Assembly: GCA_001898825.1 (NCBI GenBank)
Contig: MKVK01000019.1
Coordinates: 145,955 to 209,954 of the forward strand
Direction: 5' to 3'
Source of the DNA: Magnetospirillum sp. 64-120
GTDB taxonomy: Bacteria; Pseudomonadota; Alphaproteobacteria; Rhodospirillales; Magnetospirillaceae
Length of the DNA stretch: 64,000 bases
Position numbers and translations under genes: made by a program. The stretch's first letter is position 1. Each line of letters begins with the position of its first letter. This document shows positions 40,643 to 51,473 of this stretch, one piece after another. A model generated the notes under the pieces. That model saw only the letters and a program-made list of their open reading frames with translations, made no database searches and was not told where the DNA came from.

Positions 40643-42331
40643 ATGGTTTTGGATCACCTGAAGTTCCGAGCCAAGATCATGCTGATCTTGGTTCTGTCGG
40701 CGGTTGGAATGGTCATTCTGGTGGGAATGGCCTTGGTGAACCTGAAGACCGAGATGATGGACGCCAGACGGCTGAAGACCCAGCATTTGGTCCAGACGGC
40801 GACCACCATGGTCGGCCATTACGTCGAACAGGCCAATTTCGGCACCATGATGGAAGACGACGCCAAGAAGGCGGCGCTGGAAGCGGTGGCGGTGCTGCGT
40901 TATGGCGACGGGTCCTATTTCTGGATCACCGACACCTCGAACACCATGGTGATGGACCCCATCAACCAGGAACTGAACGGCAAGGATCTGTCCAAGATCA
41001 CCGATGCCACCGGCAAGGCGGTGTTTGCGGCGATGACCGACGTGGTGGCCAAGGACGGCGCCGGCTTCGTCGATTATCTGTGGCCCAAGCCGGGCACCAC
41101 CGAACCGGTGGGCAAGGTCGCCTATGTGCAGGCCGTGGCCGATTGGGGCTGGATCATCGGAACCGGGGTCTATGTGGACGACGTGGACATGGCCTTCCGC
41201 AAGGAACTGGTGGACCAGGGCGTGCGCGTGGTGGTGATTTTGGTCTTGGCCCTGGCTTTGTCCTATTGGATCGGTTCCACCATGGTCGTCGCCATGGGGC
41301 GTTTGAACAAAAGCATGCACGCCTTGGCTGATGGCGACGTCAGTATCGAACCGGCCGGCCAGGGGCGACGCGACGAAATCGGCGACATGGCCCGCGCCGT
41401 CCTGGTGTTCCGCGACAACGCCGTCGCCATGCAGGCCTTGCGCGGCGAGCAAGAGGCCGAACGGGTCCAGGCGGAAAGCGAGCGGCGCCGGGTGTTGGCG
41501 CAATTGGCCGACGAACTGGAAGCCGGGGTGTCATCGGCGGCGCAAGCGGTCAACGCCGCCGCCGAGAAAATGCGCGGGGCGGCGTCGGGCTTGACCGAAG
41601 AAGCCGAGCACGCGGCCAGCGAAACCGTCATCGTGGTCAGCGCCGTCGACCAGACGGCGGGCAACGTGGAAACCGTCGCCGCCGCCGCCGAGGAACTGAA
41701 CGCCTCGATCAATGAAATTTCCCGTCAGGTCCGTCAGTCGGCCGACATCGCCCATGACGCGGTGCAGGCGGCGGAACGCACCGACGTGGTGGTGCGCGGG
41801 CTGACCGAATCGGCGGCCCGCATCGGCGAGGTGGTGGGGCTGATCAACACCATCGCGGCACAGACCAACCTTTTGGCGTTGAACGCCACCATCGAGGCGG
41901 CGCGGGCTGGTGACGCCGGCAAGGGGTTTGCCGTGGTGGCCGGCGAAGTCAAGTCGCTGGCCAACCAGACCGCCAAGGCGACCGGAGAGATTTCGCTGCA
42001 GATCAGCGCCATCCAAACCAACACCGATCAGGTGGTCGGCGCCATTTCGGGCATCGGCCGCACCATCGACAAAATGGCGGAGATCGCCAATTCCATCGCC
42101 GCGGCGGTGGAGCAGCAGGGCTCGGCCACCCAGGAAATCGCCCGCTCGGTAAGCGAAGCCTCGAAAGGCGTCCAGGATGTCGGTGTCCATATGGGTGAAG
42201 TCGCCCAAGCCGCCGACCGCACGGGGAACGCGGCCCGCGACATGCTGTCGGCGTCAGACCATCTGGCGGAAGACGCCCGCACCCTAAGCGTTGGACTGGC
42301 CACTTTCCTTGGGGAAGTCCGTAAAATGTAA
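40643..42331 (+). CDS. Methyl-accepting chemotaxis protein with a single Cache domain (1)
   Basis: A 562-residue transmembrane chemoreceptor. It has TM1 (about 12-32), a periplasmic single Cache (sCache_2) domain with [12 protein letters not shown] and YLWPKPG, TM2 (about 190-212), a HAMP region ([19 protein letters not shown]), and the cytoplasmic signalling domain with tip [27 protein letters not shown]. It senses a small ligand; pyruvate and related acids are typical for this Cache type, but the ligand here is unknown. The next chemoreceptor is a same-length paralogue. ATG 40643 follows GAGGAAG. Confidence 0.93.
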   Translation: MVLDHLKFRAKIMLILVLSAVGMVILVGMALVNLKTEMMDARRLKTQHLVQTATTMVGHYVEQANFGTMMEDDAKKAALEAVAVLRYGDGSYFWITDTSNTMVMDPINQELNGKDLSKITDATGKAVFAAMTDVVAKDGAGFVDYLWPKPGTTEPVGKVAYVQAVADWGWIIGTGVYVDDVDMAFRKELVDQGVRVVVILVLALALSYWIGSTMVVAMGRLNKSMHALADGDVSIEPAGQGRRDEIGDMARAVLVFRDNAVAMQALRGEQEAERVQAESERRRVLAQLADELEAGVSSAAQAVNAAAEKMRGAASGLTEEAEHAASETVIVVSAVDQTAGNVETVAAAAEELNASINEISRQVRQSADIAHDAVQAAERTDVVVRGLTESAARIGEVVGLINTIAAQTNLLALNATIEAARAGDAGKGFAVVAGEVKSLANQTAKATGEISLQISAIQTNTDQVVGAISGIGRTIDKMAEIANSIAAAVEQQGSATQEIARSVSEASKGVQDVGVHMGEVAQAADRTGNAARDMLSASDHLAEDARTLSVGLATFLGEVRKM

Positions 42332-42366
42332 GCTTTCGGAAAAGCAGGTAAATACTAATTTATTAG

Positions 42367-42396
42367 TGGCATTTCCATCTTCGGGTGGGAATGCCA
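42367..42396 (+). terminator. Intrinsic terminator after the first Cache chemoreceptor
   Basis: TGGCATTTCCATC pairs with GGTGGGAATGCCA (13 bp with two G-T pairs) around a TTCG tetraloop, followed by TTTTTT. The second chemoreceptor is thus transcribed separately; the following 180 bases are AT-rich and probably hold its promoter. Confidence 0.85.
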
Positions 42397-42586
42397 TTTT
42401 TTATGTGGTTTTACCGCCTTGCATTGACGGCGTCACCCTGCGGTAGGAAGTATGGTGTGGGTATATTAACTAAAAGCATAAGGTATGACTTGGGCGTTGA
42501 CCCGAGGGGCGATGCTGACGCAATAATATTTGTAAATGCGGTTTAAATCAGAATTAAAATAATAATTCTAAGGATCGGGGTCATCC

Positions 42587-44275
42587 ATGTTCATCGACAA
42601 CTGGCGATTTCGCGCCAAGATTTTGCTGATTCTCGGGGTTTCGCTGTTCGGTATGGTGGTGTTGATCGGTCTTAGCCTGATCAACCTGCGCTCCGAGATG
42701 ATGGAAGCGCGGCGGTTGAAGACCCAACACATCGTCGAAACCGCCTCTGCCCTGGTCCGGCATTACGTCGAATTGTCCAATGCCGGCTCGATGATGGAAG
42801 ACGACGCCAAGCAAGCGGCCAAGGACGCCCTGCAATCCCTGCGCTATGGCGACAACGAGTATTTTTGGGTCAACGACCTGAACTCGGTCGTGATCATGCA
42901 CCCCATCAAGCCGGAGCTGAACGGCAAGAACCTGTCCAACCTGAAGGACGGCAACGGCAAGGCCCTGTTCGTCGAATTCGCCCGCACGGTGCGGGAACAC
43001 AAGGCCGGCTTCGTCGATTATCTGTGGCCCAAGCCGGGACACGAGGACCCGGTCAAGAAGATTTCCTATGTCCAGGGGGTGGAAGCCTGGGGCTGGGTGG
43101 TCGGTTCGGGCATCTACGTGGACGACGTGGACGCCGCCTTCAAGGCGGAACTGGTCAACCAGGGCGCCGGCGTGGTGGTGATCGTCGCCATCGTCTTGTT
43201 GATTTCCTACATGGTGGGCACCGGCATGGTGGGGTCCATGGCCAACATCACTGGCACCATGCACAAGCTGGCCGATGGCGATACCGGCGCCATGCCCAAG
43301 GGCGTGGACCGCAAGGACGAAATCGGCGAGATGGCCCGCTCGGTCATGGTGTTCCGCGACAACGCCATCGCCATGAACAAAATGCGCGAGGAACAGGAAA
43401 CCGAACGCCGCCAGGCCGAGCTCGAACGCCGCTCCACCCTGGTGCGTCTGGCCGACGAGTTGGAGGCCGGGGTGTCGTCCACCGCCCAGGCGGTCAACGC
43501 CGCCGCCGCCCAGATGCGGGCCACCGCGTCGTCCATGACCCAGACCGCCGACCATACCAGCGCCGAGACCGCCATGGTCGCCAGCGCGGTGGAGCAGACT
43601 TCGGCCAATGTGGAAACCGTCGCCGCCGCCGCCGAGGAACTGAACGCCTCGATCGGCGAAATCACCCGTCAGGTGGCGCAGTCGACCACCATCGCCCAGG
43701 ACGCGGTCGAGGCTGCCGAACGCACGGACAACGTGGTGCGCGGGCTGTCGGAAGCCGCCAGCCGCATCGGCGAGGTGGTGGGGCTGATCAACACCATCGC
43801 GGCGCAAACCAACCTTTTGGCGCTCAACGCCACCATCGAGGCGGCCCGCGCCGGCGAGGCCGGCAAAGGCTTCGCCGTGGTCGCCAACGAGGTCAAGCAT
43901 CTGGCCAACCAGACCGCCAAGGCCACCGACGAAATCACCAGCCAGATCGGCGCCATCCAGGGCACCACCGGCCAGGTGGTGGACGCCATCGGCGATATCG
44001 GCCGCACCATCAACCGCATGAACGAGATCGCCGGTTCCATCGCCGCCGCGGTCGAGGAACAGGGCGCGGCCACCAACGAAATCGCCCGCTCGGTGGCGGA
44101 AGCGGCGGCAGGAGCCCAGGAAGTGGGGCGCCATATCGGCACCGTGGCGGAAGCGGCCAGCCAGACCGGAACCTCGGCCCGCGAAGTGCAAAGCGCAGCC
44201 GACCATCTGGCCGACGATTCCCACGCTTTGACCGATGGTCTGAACCGTTTCCTGTCGGAAGTCAGGAAGATGTGA
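42587..44275 (+). CDS. Methyl-accepting chemotaxis protein with a single Cache domain (2)
   Basis: A 562-residue paralogue of the preceding receptor, with the same length and layout: TM1, Cache domain ([30 protein letters not shown]), TM2, HAMP ([19 protein letters not shown]) and signalling domain (tip [27 protein letters not shown]). The C-terminal FLSEVRKM matches FLGEVRKM in the first copy. Sensor sequences differ more than signalling parts, as expected after duplication and change of ligand. ATG 42587 follows AAGGATCGGGG. Confidence 0.93.
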   Translation: MFIDNWRFRAKILLILGVSLFGMVVLIGLSLINLRSEMMEARRLKTQHIVETASALVRHYVELSNAGSMMEDDAKQAAKDALQSLRYGDNEYFWVNDLNSVVIMHPIKPELNGKNLSNLKDGNGKALFVEFARTVREHKAGFVDYLWPKPGHEDPVKKISYVQGVEAWGWVVGSGIYVDDVDAAFKAELVNQGAGVVVIVAIVLLISYMVGTGMVGSMANITGTMHKLADGDTGAMPKGVDRKDEIGEMARSVMVFRDNAIAMNKMREEQETERRQAELERRSTLVRLADELEAGVSSTAQAVNAAAAQMRATASSMTQTADHTSAETAMVASAVEQTSANVETVAAAAEELNASIGEITRQVAQSTTIAQDAVEAAERTDNVVRGLSEAASRIGEVVGLINTIAAQTNLLALNATIEAARAGEAGKGFAVVANEVKHLANQTAKATDEITSQIGAIQGTTGQVVDAIGDIGRTINRMNEIAGSIAAAVEEQGAATNEIARSVAEAAAGAQEVGRHIGTVAEAASQTGTSAREVQSAADHLADDSHALTDGLNRFLSEVRKM

Positions 44276-44292
44276 TGGGCGCTCTCTTCCCG

Positions 44293-45477
44293 TTACCGGG
44301 GAGAGAGGTCCGGCAGCACGCTTATTCTGAGCAGATAAGACGCCCCCCGCTTTTCCACAAGCTGGATGGTGACGCCGTTGTCCGCGTCGGTGAAGCGGGT
44401 GCGTTTGTCCATGTCGAAGGCGGCGCCTTTCAAGGATGGTTGTGACGGGTCGGCGTTCACCAGCTTGATGGGCGAGCGGCCGAAGCGGCATTCCCGGACC
44501 CGCATGTCGCCTTTCATGATCAACACGCCGTGCCCGGGCAGTTCGGCGTCGAAGCCCATGGGTTGGCGGTTTTCGATCAGATAATAAAAGGGCGGCGGCA
44601 GGGCTATGTGGACGGCCAAGGTGGCGCCGTCGCCGTCTTCCAGCGGGTTCAGCACGATGTCGCGGGTTTGGCCGGGCTCCACGTGCACGACCTTGCCTTC
44701 CGGCATCCAGCCCAAACGAATCCTGGTCCACGACGAAATGCCGGTGGGCGGGCTGTTGAACTTGTAATAATGCGACGACATAGGGTCCCAATAACCCATG
44801 TTGATGATGGCTTGGGCGAAGATTTCCCGCACCAATCCGGGCTGGGCCTGCAGGTCGTGGTCATAGAGACAGGGGACCTTGCGCCGGCCGTCTTCGGCGA
44901 TTCCTCCCAGCACATGGGCCATGTCATGGAACAAGGTTCCCAGATGGGCCTGGAAGCTGTAGATGGCGACGCCCTTGATCGGGCGTCCGTCCGGCGTCAG
45001 CAATTGCGCGTCCGCCGTCCATCCCAGCATGCCGGGATAGGCGCAAAGCCCGATCATGCCGTAATCCTTGGTCTTGGCCCCCAACATCACGGCGACGAAA
45101 TCATAGGACGGCAGGTCGAAATCCCGGGCGCTTTGAGCCACCACGTCGCTGATCAGTCTGGACACCCGCGACTTGTCCACCTGCAGATTACGCGACGAGA
45201 TGCTGTAGGCGCTGACCGGAGCCGGCAGCTTGTACCACGATGGGGCGACCTCGGCCTTCAGGCAAAAGCGGCCATAGGACATTTCAGCCACGTAATCCGC
45301 CAGTTCAACGGCGAATCGATGCAAGATGAAATCCCGCGACACCGCGTGGGGCAGGTATGGAAACTCGACGGGCAAGACCAGCCCGCGAATGGCGGTGCAG
45401 TCCTCGGCGCCTCTTGCCGGGGCGATCCAGGCCAGAAACAGGGTGAAGATCAAGGGGATCAGGCGAAAAGGCGACAT
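44293..45477 (-). CDS. Exported M6-like metallopeptidase homologue with altered active site
   Basis: A 394-residue secreted protein with a signal peptide (cleavage near APARG-A, residue 23). The layout resembles M6 (immune inhibitor A-like) peptidases: LVLPVEFP, YDFVAVMLGA, a zinc-like helix, and IENRQPMGFDAELPGHGVLIMK near the end. The expected HEXXH is H184-D-M-A-H188, so the catalytic Glu is Asp. The usual third ligand at +10 is Ala, though Glu195 and Asp196 follow. It may be a weak protease or a non-catalytic binder. The gene converges on the second chemoreceptor with a 17-base gap. Confidence 0.7.
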   Translation of the reverse strand: MSPFRLIPLIFTLFLAWIAPARGAEDCTAIRGLVLPVEFPYLPHAVSRDFILHRFAVELADYVAEMSYGRFCLKAEVAPSWYKLPAPVSAYSISSRNLQVDKSRVSRLISDVVAQSARDFDLPSYDFVAVMLGAKTKDYGMIGLCAYPGMLGWTADAQLLTPDGRPIKGVAIYSFQAHLGTLFHDMAHVLGGIAEDGRRKVPCLYDHDLQAQPGLVREIFAQAIINMGYWDPMSSHYYKFNSPPTGISSWTRIRLGWMPEGKVVHVEPGQTRDIVLNPLEDGDGATLAVHIALPPPFYYLIENRQPMGFDAELPGHGVLIMKGDMRVRECRFGRSPIKLVNADPSQPSLKGAAFDMDKRTRFTDADNGVTIQLVEKRGASYLLRISVLPDLSPR

Positions 45478-45532
45478 GGCGGCGCCTCCTGTTCAACCCC
45501 GATATTCTATCCCTTTCCGGCCCGGTGGACAA

Positions 45533-46459
45533 TCAGCCGGGCAGCCAGGCATCCAGCATGATGCGGGCGATGGAGCCGGGGCGGGCCAGATAGGGCCGCC
45601 CGCTGCCGTCCGCACGGTGGACGTCGCTGAACCCTGCGGCGATGTCGGCGCGGCTGAACCAGCGGGCGTCTTCCAGTTCGTGACGGTCCACGGTCAACCG
45701 GCCGCCCATGGCACGGGCGGTGAAGCCCACCATCAGCGAGGCCGGGAACGGCCAGGGCTGGCTGGCGACATAGTGGATGTCGCCGGCGATGATGCCGGTT
45801 TCCTCGAAAGTTTCCCGCGCCACCGCCTGTTCGAAGGTTTCGCCGGGTTCGACGAAGCCGGCCAGGATCGACCACATGCCGGTGGGCCAACTGGGCTGGC
45901 GATGCAGCAGCACCTTGTCGCCGTCGGAGACCAGCATGATCACCGCGTTGTCGGTGCGCGGGTAATGCTGGGCACCGCAGCTTTGGTCCAGGCAGGTCCG
46001 GACATGGCCGCCGTCGCGGGACTCGGTGGGGCCGCCGCAGCGGCCGCAGTAAACATGGGTGCGATGCCAGTTCACCAAGGCCCGGCCGGTGGCCAGGATG
46101 GCGGCGTCCTCGGGCGGCAGGCTGGTGCCGACGGCGCGCAGTTCGCCCCAGGAGGCGCCGTTTTCCCATTGCGGCGGCGACCCGTCGGCCTCGGCCGCCA
46201 TCTGCGCCAGATCGACGGCGAAGACCGGGCGTTTTTCCAGCAGGCCCAGGAACACCACATGGCTGGCCAGATCCAGCAGGCGGGCGGCTTCGTTGCCCTG
46301 GGCCAGCAAGGCGCGGCCGTGGCGCAGCAGGGTCAGGTCGCGCCAGAAGCCGGCGACCAGACGATCAGGGCCGTGACGCAGGGCGTCCACGACGGCGGGG
46401 TCGCGACGCAGATGGGCGGCACGGTCCAGGGCGACGGCGGTGAAAAGCAGCGAAGTCAT
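45533..46459 (-). CDS. nudC: NADH pyrophosphatase NudC (Nudix)
   Basis: NudC hydrolyses NADH or NAD to nicotinamide nucleotides and can remove NAD caps from RNA. The 308-residue protein has the zinc ribbon CGRCGGPTE...C...C (YCGRCGG, RTCLDQSCG), the NudC tag YPRTDNAVIML, and a full Nudix box GFVEPGETFEQAVARETFEETGI. The SQPWPFPASLMVGF segment is diagnostic of NudC. ATG 46459 is divergent from the PAS-GGDEF-EAL gene, with 108 bases between them. Confidence 0.93.
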   Translation of the reverse strand: MTSLLFTAVALDRAAHLRRDPAVVDALRHGPDRLVAGFWRDLTLLRHGRALLAQGNEAARLLDLASHVVFLGLLEKRPVFAVDLAQMAAEADGSPPQWENGASWGELRAVGTSLPPEDAAILATGRALVNWHRTHVYCGRCGGPTESRDGGHVRTCLDQSCGAQHYPRTDNAVIMLVSDGDKVLLHRQPSWPTGMWSILAGFVEPGETFEQAVARETFEETGIIAGDIHYVASQPWPFPASLMVGFTARAMGGRLTVDRHELEDARWFSRADIAAGFSDVHRADGSGRPYLARPGSIARIMLDAWLPG

Positions 46460-46567
46460 GCCACCACCATGGCACGAGCTTTAGAGCCGCTCAAGGCCCA
46501 GGACAGCACAAGGCGATTGCGCTTTTGTCGCACATGGTGAAAATGGGCTGCCTTCCGTGGGGGAACG

Positions 46568-48202
46568 ATGAGCGACCAAAAGCTCGTGCTCGATGCCATT
46601 TTGCAGACTATCCGCGATGCGGTGATCATCGCTGACGGCGATGGTGTGCCAGTGCGCGTCAACCCTGCCTTTGAAAGCTTGTCCGGCCATTCCGGCGCCG
46701 ATTTCCTGGCCGCCCGATCGGAACGGGCGGCGCAAGCCAATACCCAGATGCGCCAGGCCTTGTCCGCCGGCTCGCACTGGCGGGGCGAATTGCGGCGCGG
46801 TGACGGCTCGCAGGTCGGGGTGGAAGCGGCGGTCAGCATCCTGGACGGCGGCAGCCATCGTCTGGCCGTGCTGCATCCGGCCGGCGCCGCGCCGGATGTC
46901 GGGCGTTTCGGCCACGACGCGCTGACCGGCCTGCCCAATCGCGACATCTTCGTCGACCGTGTGGAACGCGCCGTGTTGCATATCAACCGCATCGGCGGTT
47001 CGGTGGCGTTACTGATGATGGGGCTGGACCGTTTCACCCTGGTCAACGACGCCTTGGGCCATGCCGCCGGCGACCATCTGCTGACCGAAGTCGCCCGCCG
47101 TCTGCGGCAATGTATCCGCGAGACCGACACCGCCGTGCGTCTGGATGGCGACAAGTTCGCCCTGGTGATGACCATCGCCAGCGTCGATGACAGCGTCATC
47201 GTCGCCGAGAAGGTGCTGGCGGCGGTCAAGGAACCCTTCGCCATCGACGGCCAGGAAGTGGTGGTGACCTTTTCCATCGGCATCGCCCTTTATCCCCAGG
47301 ACGCGGCCGACGCCGGCGCCTTGATCAAGCAGGCGGAAAACGCCCTGCACCACGCCAAGGTGTCGGGCCGCAACAATTACCAGTTCTTTTCCAAGGACAT
47401 GAACAACAAGGCCAAGTCGCGTCTGGACCTGGAATCCCGCATGCGCCGCGCCTTGGCCAACGAAGAGTTCGTGGTTTTCTATCAGCCCAAGGTGTCGGCG
47501 GAAAACAACCGCATCGTCGGCGCCGAATCCTTGATCCGTTGGATCGATCCCGACAAGGGCATGGTCAATCCCGGCGAGTTCATCCCGGTGGCCGAGGAAA
47601 CCGGCCTGATCGAACAGATCGGCACCTGGGTGTTACGTCGGTCGTGCCAGCAATTGCGGGAATGGCAGGACCAGAACCTGAGCACCGTCAAGGTGTCGGT
47701 CAACGTTTCCGCCCGTCAGTTCAAGTCGCGCGCCCTGTTGGATATCGTCACCGGGGTTCTGGCGGAAACCGGTCTGGATCCCAAGTGGCTGGAACTGGAA
47801 ATCACCGAAAGCATGTTGATGAACGACGTCGAGGCGGCGGTGCGCAAGATGACGGCGCTGCGCGACCTGGGCCTGGGCCTGTCCATCGACGACTTCGGGA
47901 CGGGCTATTCTTCCCTGTCTTATTTGGGGCGATTCCCGATCACCACGCTCAAGATCGACCGGGCCTTCATCGCCGACGTGGACCGCAACCCCAAGACGGC
48001 GGAAATCGCCCGCGCCATCATCGGCCTGTCCCGCGGCTTGAACCTGGAAGTGGTGGCGGAAGGCTGCGAAATCGAAGCCCACATCCAGTTTCTAAAGGAT
48101 AACGGCTGCGATACGGTCCAGGGCTTTTATTACTCGCGCCCGGTTCCCGCCGACCAGTTCCGCGCCATGCTGGCCGACGGCTATCTGCGCGGCCAAGGCT
48201 GA
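46568..48202 (+). CDS. PAS-GGDEF-EAL protein with degenerate GGDEF
   Basis: A 544-residue cytoplasmic signalling protein. It has a PAS domain (about 1-110), a GGDEF domain (113-275) and an EAL domain (285-540). The GGDEF motif reads D193-G-D-K-F, lacking residues needed for cyclic-di-GMP synthesis. The EAL motif reads ESL (320-322), but the key parts LEITES, DDFGTGYSSLSYL and LKIDRAFI are kept. It is therefore probably a phosphodiesterase for cyclic-di-GMP, with the GGDEF part as a regulatory (perhaps GTP-binding) module. ATG 46568 follows GGGGGAACG. It precedes the nap operon without obvious linkage. Confidence 0.9.
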   Translation: MSDQKLVLDAILQTIRDAVIIADGDGVPVRVNPAFESLSGHSGADFLAARSERAAQANTQMRQALSAGSHWRGELRRGDGSQVGVEAAVSILDGGSHRLAVLHPAGAAPDVGRFGHDALTGLPNRDIFVDRVERAVLHINRIGGSVALLMMGLDRFTLVNDALGHAAGDHLLTEVARRLRQCIRETDTAVRLDGDKFALVMTIASVDDSVIVAEKVLAAVKEPFAIDGQEVVVTFSIGIALYPQDAADAGALIKQAENALHHAKVSGRNNYQFFSKDMNNKAKSRLDLESRMRRALANEEFVVFYQPKVSAENNRIVGAESLIRWIDPDKGMVNPGEFIPVAEETGLIEQIGTWVLRRSCQQLREWQDQNLSTVKVSVNVSARQFKSRALLDIVTGVLAETGLDPKWLELEITESMLMNDVEAAVRKMTALRDLGLGLSIDDFGTGYSSLSYLGRFPITTLKIDRAFIADVDRNPKTAEIARAIIGLSRGLNLEVVAEGCEIEAHIQFLKDNGCDTVQGFYYSRPVPADQFRAMLADGYLRGQG

Positions 48203-48280
48203 CCTGAAAATAAGAATTCCGTGATGTTTGAATAACCAAGTAATGGGGTGGGGAATAACCCTGCTTTCCATAAGGTCATC

Positions 48281-48294
48281 TTGACCAAAATCAA
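48281..48294 (+). promoter_or_regulatory. FNR-type box upstream of the nap operon
   Basis: TTGACCAAAATCAA matches TTGAT-N4-ATCAA in 9 of 10 positions. It lies about 94 bases upstream of napF, in the only gap before the operon. This is consistent with anaerobic activation by an FNR/ANR-type regulator. Confidence 0.65.
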
Positions 48295-48374
48295 ATGCGT
48301 TTCGGCCGTCTGGGTCCACTCTGTGGGCCTAGGCCATCCGCAAGGGGATGGTTCGGTTCGTCGAGACGCTTTCC

Positions 48375-48683
48375 ATGTCGCAAGAACTTTCCCGTCGCGC
48401 CCTGTTCCGGCGCTTTTCACCCGCGCAAGACCAAGCCCCTCAAGGTCCTTTGGTCGCGGTGCTGGGGGATGGGTGTCTGGCGGTGCGCGGCATCACCTGC
48501 GCATCCTGCGTCGATCCTTGCGAACCGCGTGCCCTGAAGATCCGCCCCATGCTGGGCGGCCGGGGGCTTCCCACCATCGACGCCACCACCTGCACCGGTT
48601 GCGGCGACTGTCTGAACGTCTGTCCGGTCGGGGCCTTGGCCTTGGCGCGGTCGGAAAACGGAGAAAGCACCCCATGCGTCTAG
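48375..48683 (+). CDS. napF: Short ferredoxin-type NapF
   Basis: NapF is a cytoplasmic iron-sulfur protein linked to periplasmic nitrate reductase maturation. The 102-residue product has the family start [13 protein letters not shown] and two cysteine sets: [10 protein letters not shown] and [16 protein letters not shown]. The usual NapF of about 160 residues has more clusters, so this is a short form. ATG 48375 fits the family; ATG 48348 is in frame but directly abuts its ribosome-like AAGGGG. It overlaps napD by 10 bases. Confidence 0.8.
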   Translation: MSQELSRRALFRRFSPAQDQAPQGPLVAVLGDGCLAVRGITCASCVDPCEPRALKIRPMLGGRGLPTIDATTCTGCGDCLNVCPVGALALARSENGESTPCV

Positions 48684-48982
48684 GCACTTTCGTCGAGCGC
48701 GAGCATCAGGCGGTCCGCCCCCATGTGGAAAACATCTGCGGCGTGCTGGTCCACGTGGTGCCGGCGCGCCGCCACCAGGTCCGGCAAGCGCTGGAAGCCA
48801 AGCCCGGCGTCGAGGTCCACACCATGACCGACGACGGCAAGATGGTTGTCATCGTCGAGGATGCGGCCGGCGAATGGGCCGGCTCCATCATCACCAGTTT
48901 TCACGACGTCGACGGCGTCCTCTCGGTCGCCCTCGTCTATCACCATTTCGACAAGGATTTGGAAGGGGAGATCGTTCCATGA
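48674..48982 (+). CDS. napD: NapA maturation chaperone NapD
   Basis: NapD binds the twin-arginine signal of NapA and holds it until the cofactor is loaded. The 102-residue protein shows the family motif [14 protein letters not shown] and the segment [20 protein letters not shown]. The open frame extends upstream to 48248, but ATG 48674, which overlaps napF, gives the family length. Its stop overlaps the napA start (ATGA). Confidence 0.93.
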   Translation: MRLGTFVEREHQAVRPHVENICGVLVHVVPARRHQVRQALEAKPGVEVHTMTDDGKMVVIVEDAAGEWAGSIITSFHDVDGVLSVALVYHHFDKDLEGEIVP

Positions 48983-51462
48983 GCCTGAACCGGCGCGACT
49001 TCATCAAGGCCAATGCCGCCGCCGCCACTGCTGCGGCTGCGGGCATTTCGTTGCCGGCGGCGGCGCAGCCGGCCAAGGCCAACATCCGTTGGGACAAGGG
49101 CGTGTGCCGTTTCTGCGGTACCGGCTGCGGCGTCCTGGTGGGCGTCCAGGACGGCCGCGTGGTCGCCACCCAAGGTGATCCCGACGCCCCCGTCAACCGG
49201 GGCTTGAACTGCATCAAGGGCTATTTCCTGTCCAAGATCATGTATGGCCAGGACCGTCTGACCCAGCCGCTGTTGCGCATGAAGAACGGCAAGTTCGACA
49301 AGAACGGCGATTTCACGCCCATCAGCTGGGATCAGGCCTTTGACATCATGGCCGAAAAGTGGAAGGAACAATTGAAGAAGCCCGACGGGGTCACCCGTGT
49401 GGGCATGTTCGGTTCCGGCCAGTGGACGGTGTGGGAAGGCTATGCCGCCGTCAAGCTGATGAAGGCCGGCTTTCGGTCCAACAACCTGGACCCCAACGCG
49501 CGGCACTGCATGGCGTCGGCGGTGGCCGGGTTCATGCGGACCTTCGGCATCGACGAGCCCATGGGCTGCTATGACGACATCGAGCAGGCCGACGCCTTCG
49601 TGCTGTGGGGCAGCAACATGGCCGAGATGCACCCGATCTTGTGGTCGCGTCTGACGGACCGTCGTCTGACCCACGAAGGCTGCAAGGTCGCCGTGCTGTC
49701 CACCTATGAACACAAGTCGTTCGACCTGGCCGATAACGGCATGGTCTTCGTGCCCAACACCGACTTGGCCATCCTGAACTTCATCTGCAACTACATCATC
49801 CAGAATGGTGCGGTGAACAAGGCGTTCATCGAAAAGCACGTGAACTTCAAGAAGGGCCAGACCGACATCGGGTTCGGCCTGCGTCCCACCCACCCCAAGG
49901 AAGCGGCGTCCAAGAATGTCGCCACCGCCGGCAAGATCGACCCCTTCAGCTTCGAAGAATTCAAGAACTTCGTCGCCGACTACACCGTGGAAAAGGTGTC
50001 CAAGCTGTCCGGCGTGCCCGCCGACAAGCTGATCGAGCTGGCCAAGCTGTACGCCGACCCCAACAAGAAGGTGGTGTCGTACTGGACCATGGGCTTCAAC
50101 CAGCACACCCGTGGCACCTGGGTCAACAACATGATCTATAACGTCCACCTGCTGGTGGGCAAGATCTCGACCCCCGGCTGCGGCCCGTTTTCGCTGACCG
50201 GCCAGCCCTCGGCCTGCGGCACTGCGCGTGAAGTGGGCACCTTCGCCCACCGTCTGCCCGCCGACATGGTGGTGGACAACGACAAGCACCGCGAAATCTC
50301 GGAAGCGGCGTGGAAGCTGCCCCCGGGCACGCTGAACCCCAAGATCGGCTATCACGCCGTGCTGCAGCACCGCATGCTGAAGGACGGCAAGCTGAACGCC
50401 TATTGGGTGATGTGTAACAACAACATGCAGACCGCCCCCAACATGAACGAGGAAGGGTATCCCGGTTACCGGAACCCCGAGGCCTTCGTGGTGGTGTCCG
50501 ATCCCTATCCGACGGTGACCGCGCTTTCCGGCGACCTGATCCTGCCCACCGCCATGTGGATGGAAAAGGAAGGGGCTTATGGCAACGCCGAGCGTCGCAC
50601 CCAGTTCTGGCGCCAGCAGGTCAAGGCCCCGGGCGAGGCCCGTTCCGACCTGTGGCAGCTGATGGAATTCTCGAAGCGCTTCAAGATGGAAGAGGTGTGG
50701 CCGGCCGAATTGCTGGACAAGGCACCGCAATACAAGGGCAAGACCCTGTTCGACGTGCTTTACGCCAATGGTCAGGTCAACAAGTTCCCGCTGTCGGAAA
50801 CCGCCCAGGGCTTTGAAAACGACGAATCCAAGGCTTTCGGCTTCTACGTGCAAAAGGGCCTGTTCGAGGAATATGCCGGCTTCGGTCGGGGTCACGGCCA
50901 CGATCTGGCGCCCTTCGACATGTACCACAAGGCTCGCGGCCTGCGCTGGCCGGTGGTCGACGGCAAGGAAACCCTGTGGCGCTTCCGCGAGGGGTACGAC
51001 CCCTATGTGAAGGCCGGCGAGGACGTGAAGTTCTATGGCAAGCCCGACGGCAAGGCCTGGATCATCGCGCTTCCTTACGAAGACCCGCCGGAAATGCCCG
51101 ACGCGGAATACGATCTGTGGCTGTGCACCGGCCGTGTGCTGGAACATTGGCATTCCGGCTCCATGACCCGGCGCGTGCCGGAACTGCACAAGGCGGTGCC
51201 CGCCGCCACCTGCTTCATGAACCCCAACGACGCCAAGAAGCGCAACCTGAGGAACGGTGACGTGGTCAAGGTGGCCAGCCGTCGCGGCGAAGTCTCGCTG
51301 CGCGTCGACACCCGCGGCCGCAATCGTCCGCCGGAAGGCTTGGTCTTCATCCCGTTCTTCGATGAAACCGTCTTGGCCAACAAGCTGACCCTTGACGCCA
51401 CCTGTCCGATTTCCAAGGAAACGGACTACAAGAAGTGTGCCGTCAAGGTCAGCAAGGCCTAA
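48979..51462 (+). CDS. napA: Periplasmic nitrate reductase catalytic subunit
   Basis: NapA reduces nitrate to nitrite in the periplasm with a bis-MGD molybdenum centre and one 4Fe-4S cluster. The 827-residue product has a twin-arginine signal ([10 protein letters not shown], cleavage near residue 29), the cluster motif C43-R-F-C46-G-T-G-C50 with a fourth cysteine in GLNCIKGYF, and the molybdenum cysteine in [18 protein letters not shown] 48979 overlaps the napD stop. In Magnetospirillum gryphiswaldense, Nap also takes part in redox control of magnetite formation (known from literature); that role here is only inferred. Confidence 0.97.
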   Translation: MSLNRRDFIKANAAAATAAAAGISLPAAAQPAKANIRWDKGVCRFCGTGCGVLVGVQDGRVVATQGDPDAPVNRGLNCIKGYFLSKIMYGQDRLTQPLLRMKNGKFDKNGDFTPISWDQAFDIMAEKWKEQLKKPDGVTRVGMFGSGQWTVWEGYAAVKLMKAGFRSNNLDPNARHCMASAVAGFMRTFGIDEPMGCYDDIEQADAFVLWGSNMAEMHPILWSRLTDRRLTHEGCKVAVLSTYEHKSFDLADNGMVFVPNTDLAILNFICNYIIQNGAVNKAFIEKHVNFKKGQTDIGFGLRPTHPKEAASKNVATAGKIDPFSFEEFKNFVADYTVEKVSKLSGVPADKLIELAKLYADPNKKVVSYWTMGFNQHTRGTWVNNMIYNVHLLVGKISTPGCGPFSLTGQPSACGTAREVGTFAHRLPADMVVDNDKHREISEAAWKLPPGTLNPKIGYHAVLQHRMLKDGKLNAYWVMCNNNMQTAPNMNEEGYPGYRNPEAFVVVSDPYPTVTALSGDLILPTAMWMEKEGAYGNAERRTQFWRQQVKAPGEARSDLWQLMEFSKRFKMEEVWPAELLDKAPQYKGKTLFDVLYANGQVNKFPLSETAQGFENDESKAFGFYVQKGLFEEYAGFGRGHGHDLAPFDMYHKARGLRWPVVDGKETLWRFREGYDPYVKAGEDVKFYGKPDGKAWIIALPYEDPPEMPDAEYDLWLCTGRVLEHWHSGSMTRRVPELHKAVPAATCFMNPNDAKKRNLRNGDVVKVASRRGEVSLRVDTRGRNRPPEGLVFIPFFDETVLANKLTLDATCPISKETDYKKCAVKVSKA

Positions 51463-51473
51463 GGGAAAGTGCC

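Noticed and set aside
46478-46494. A TGGCACGAGCTTTAG sequence as a sigma-54 promoter for the PAS-GGDEF-EAL gene
   Set aside because: The essential GC at -12 is absent, and the element overlaps the nudC start region.
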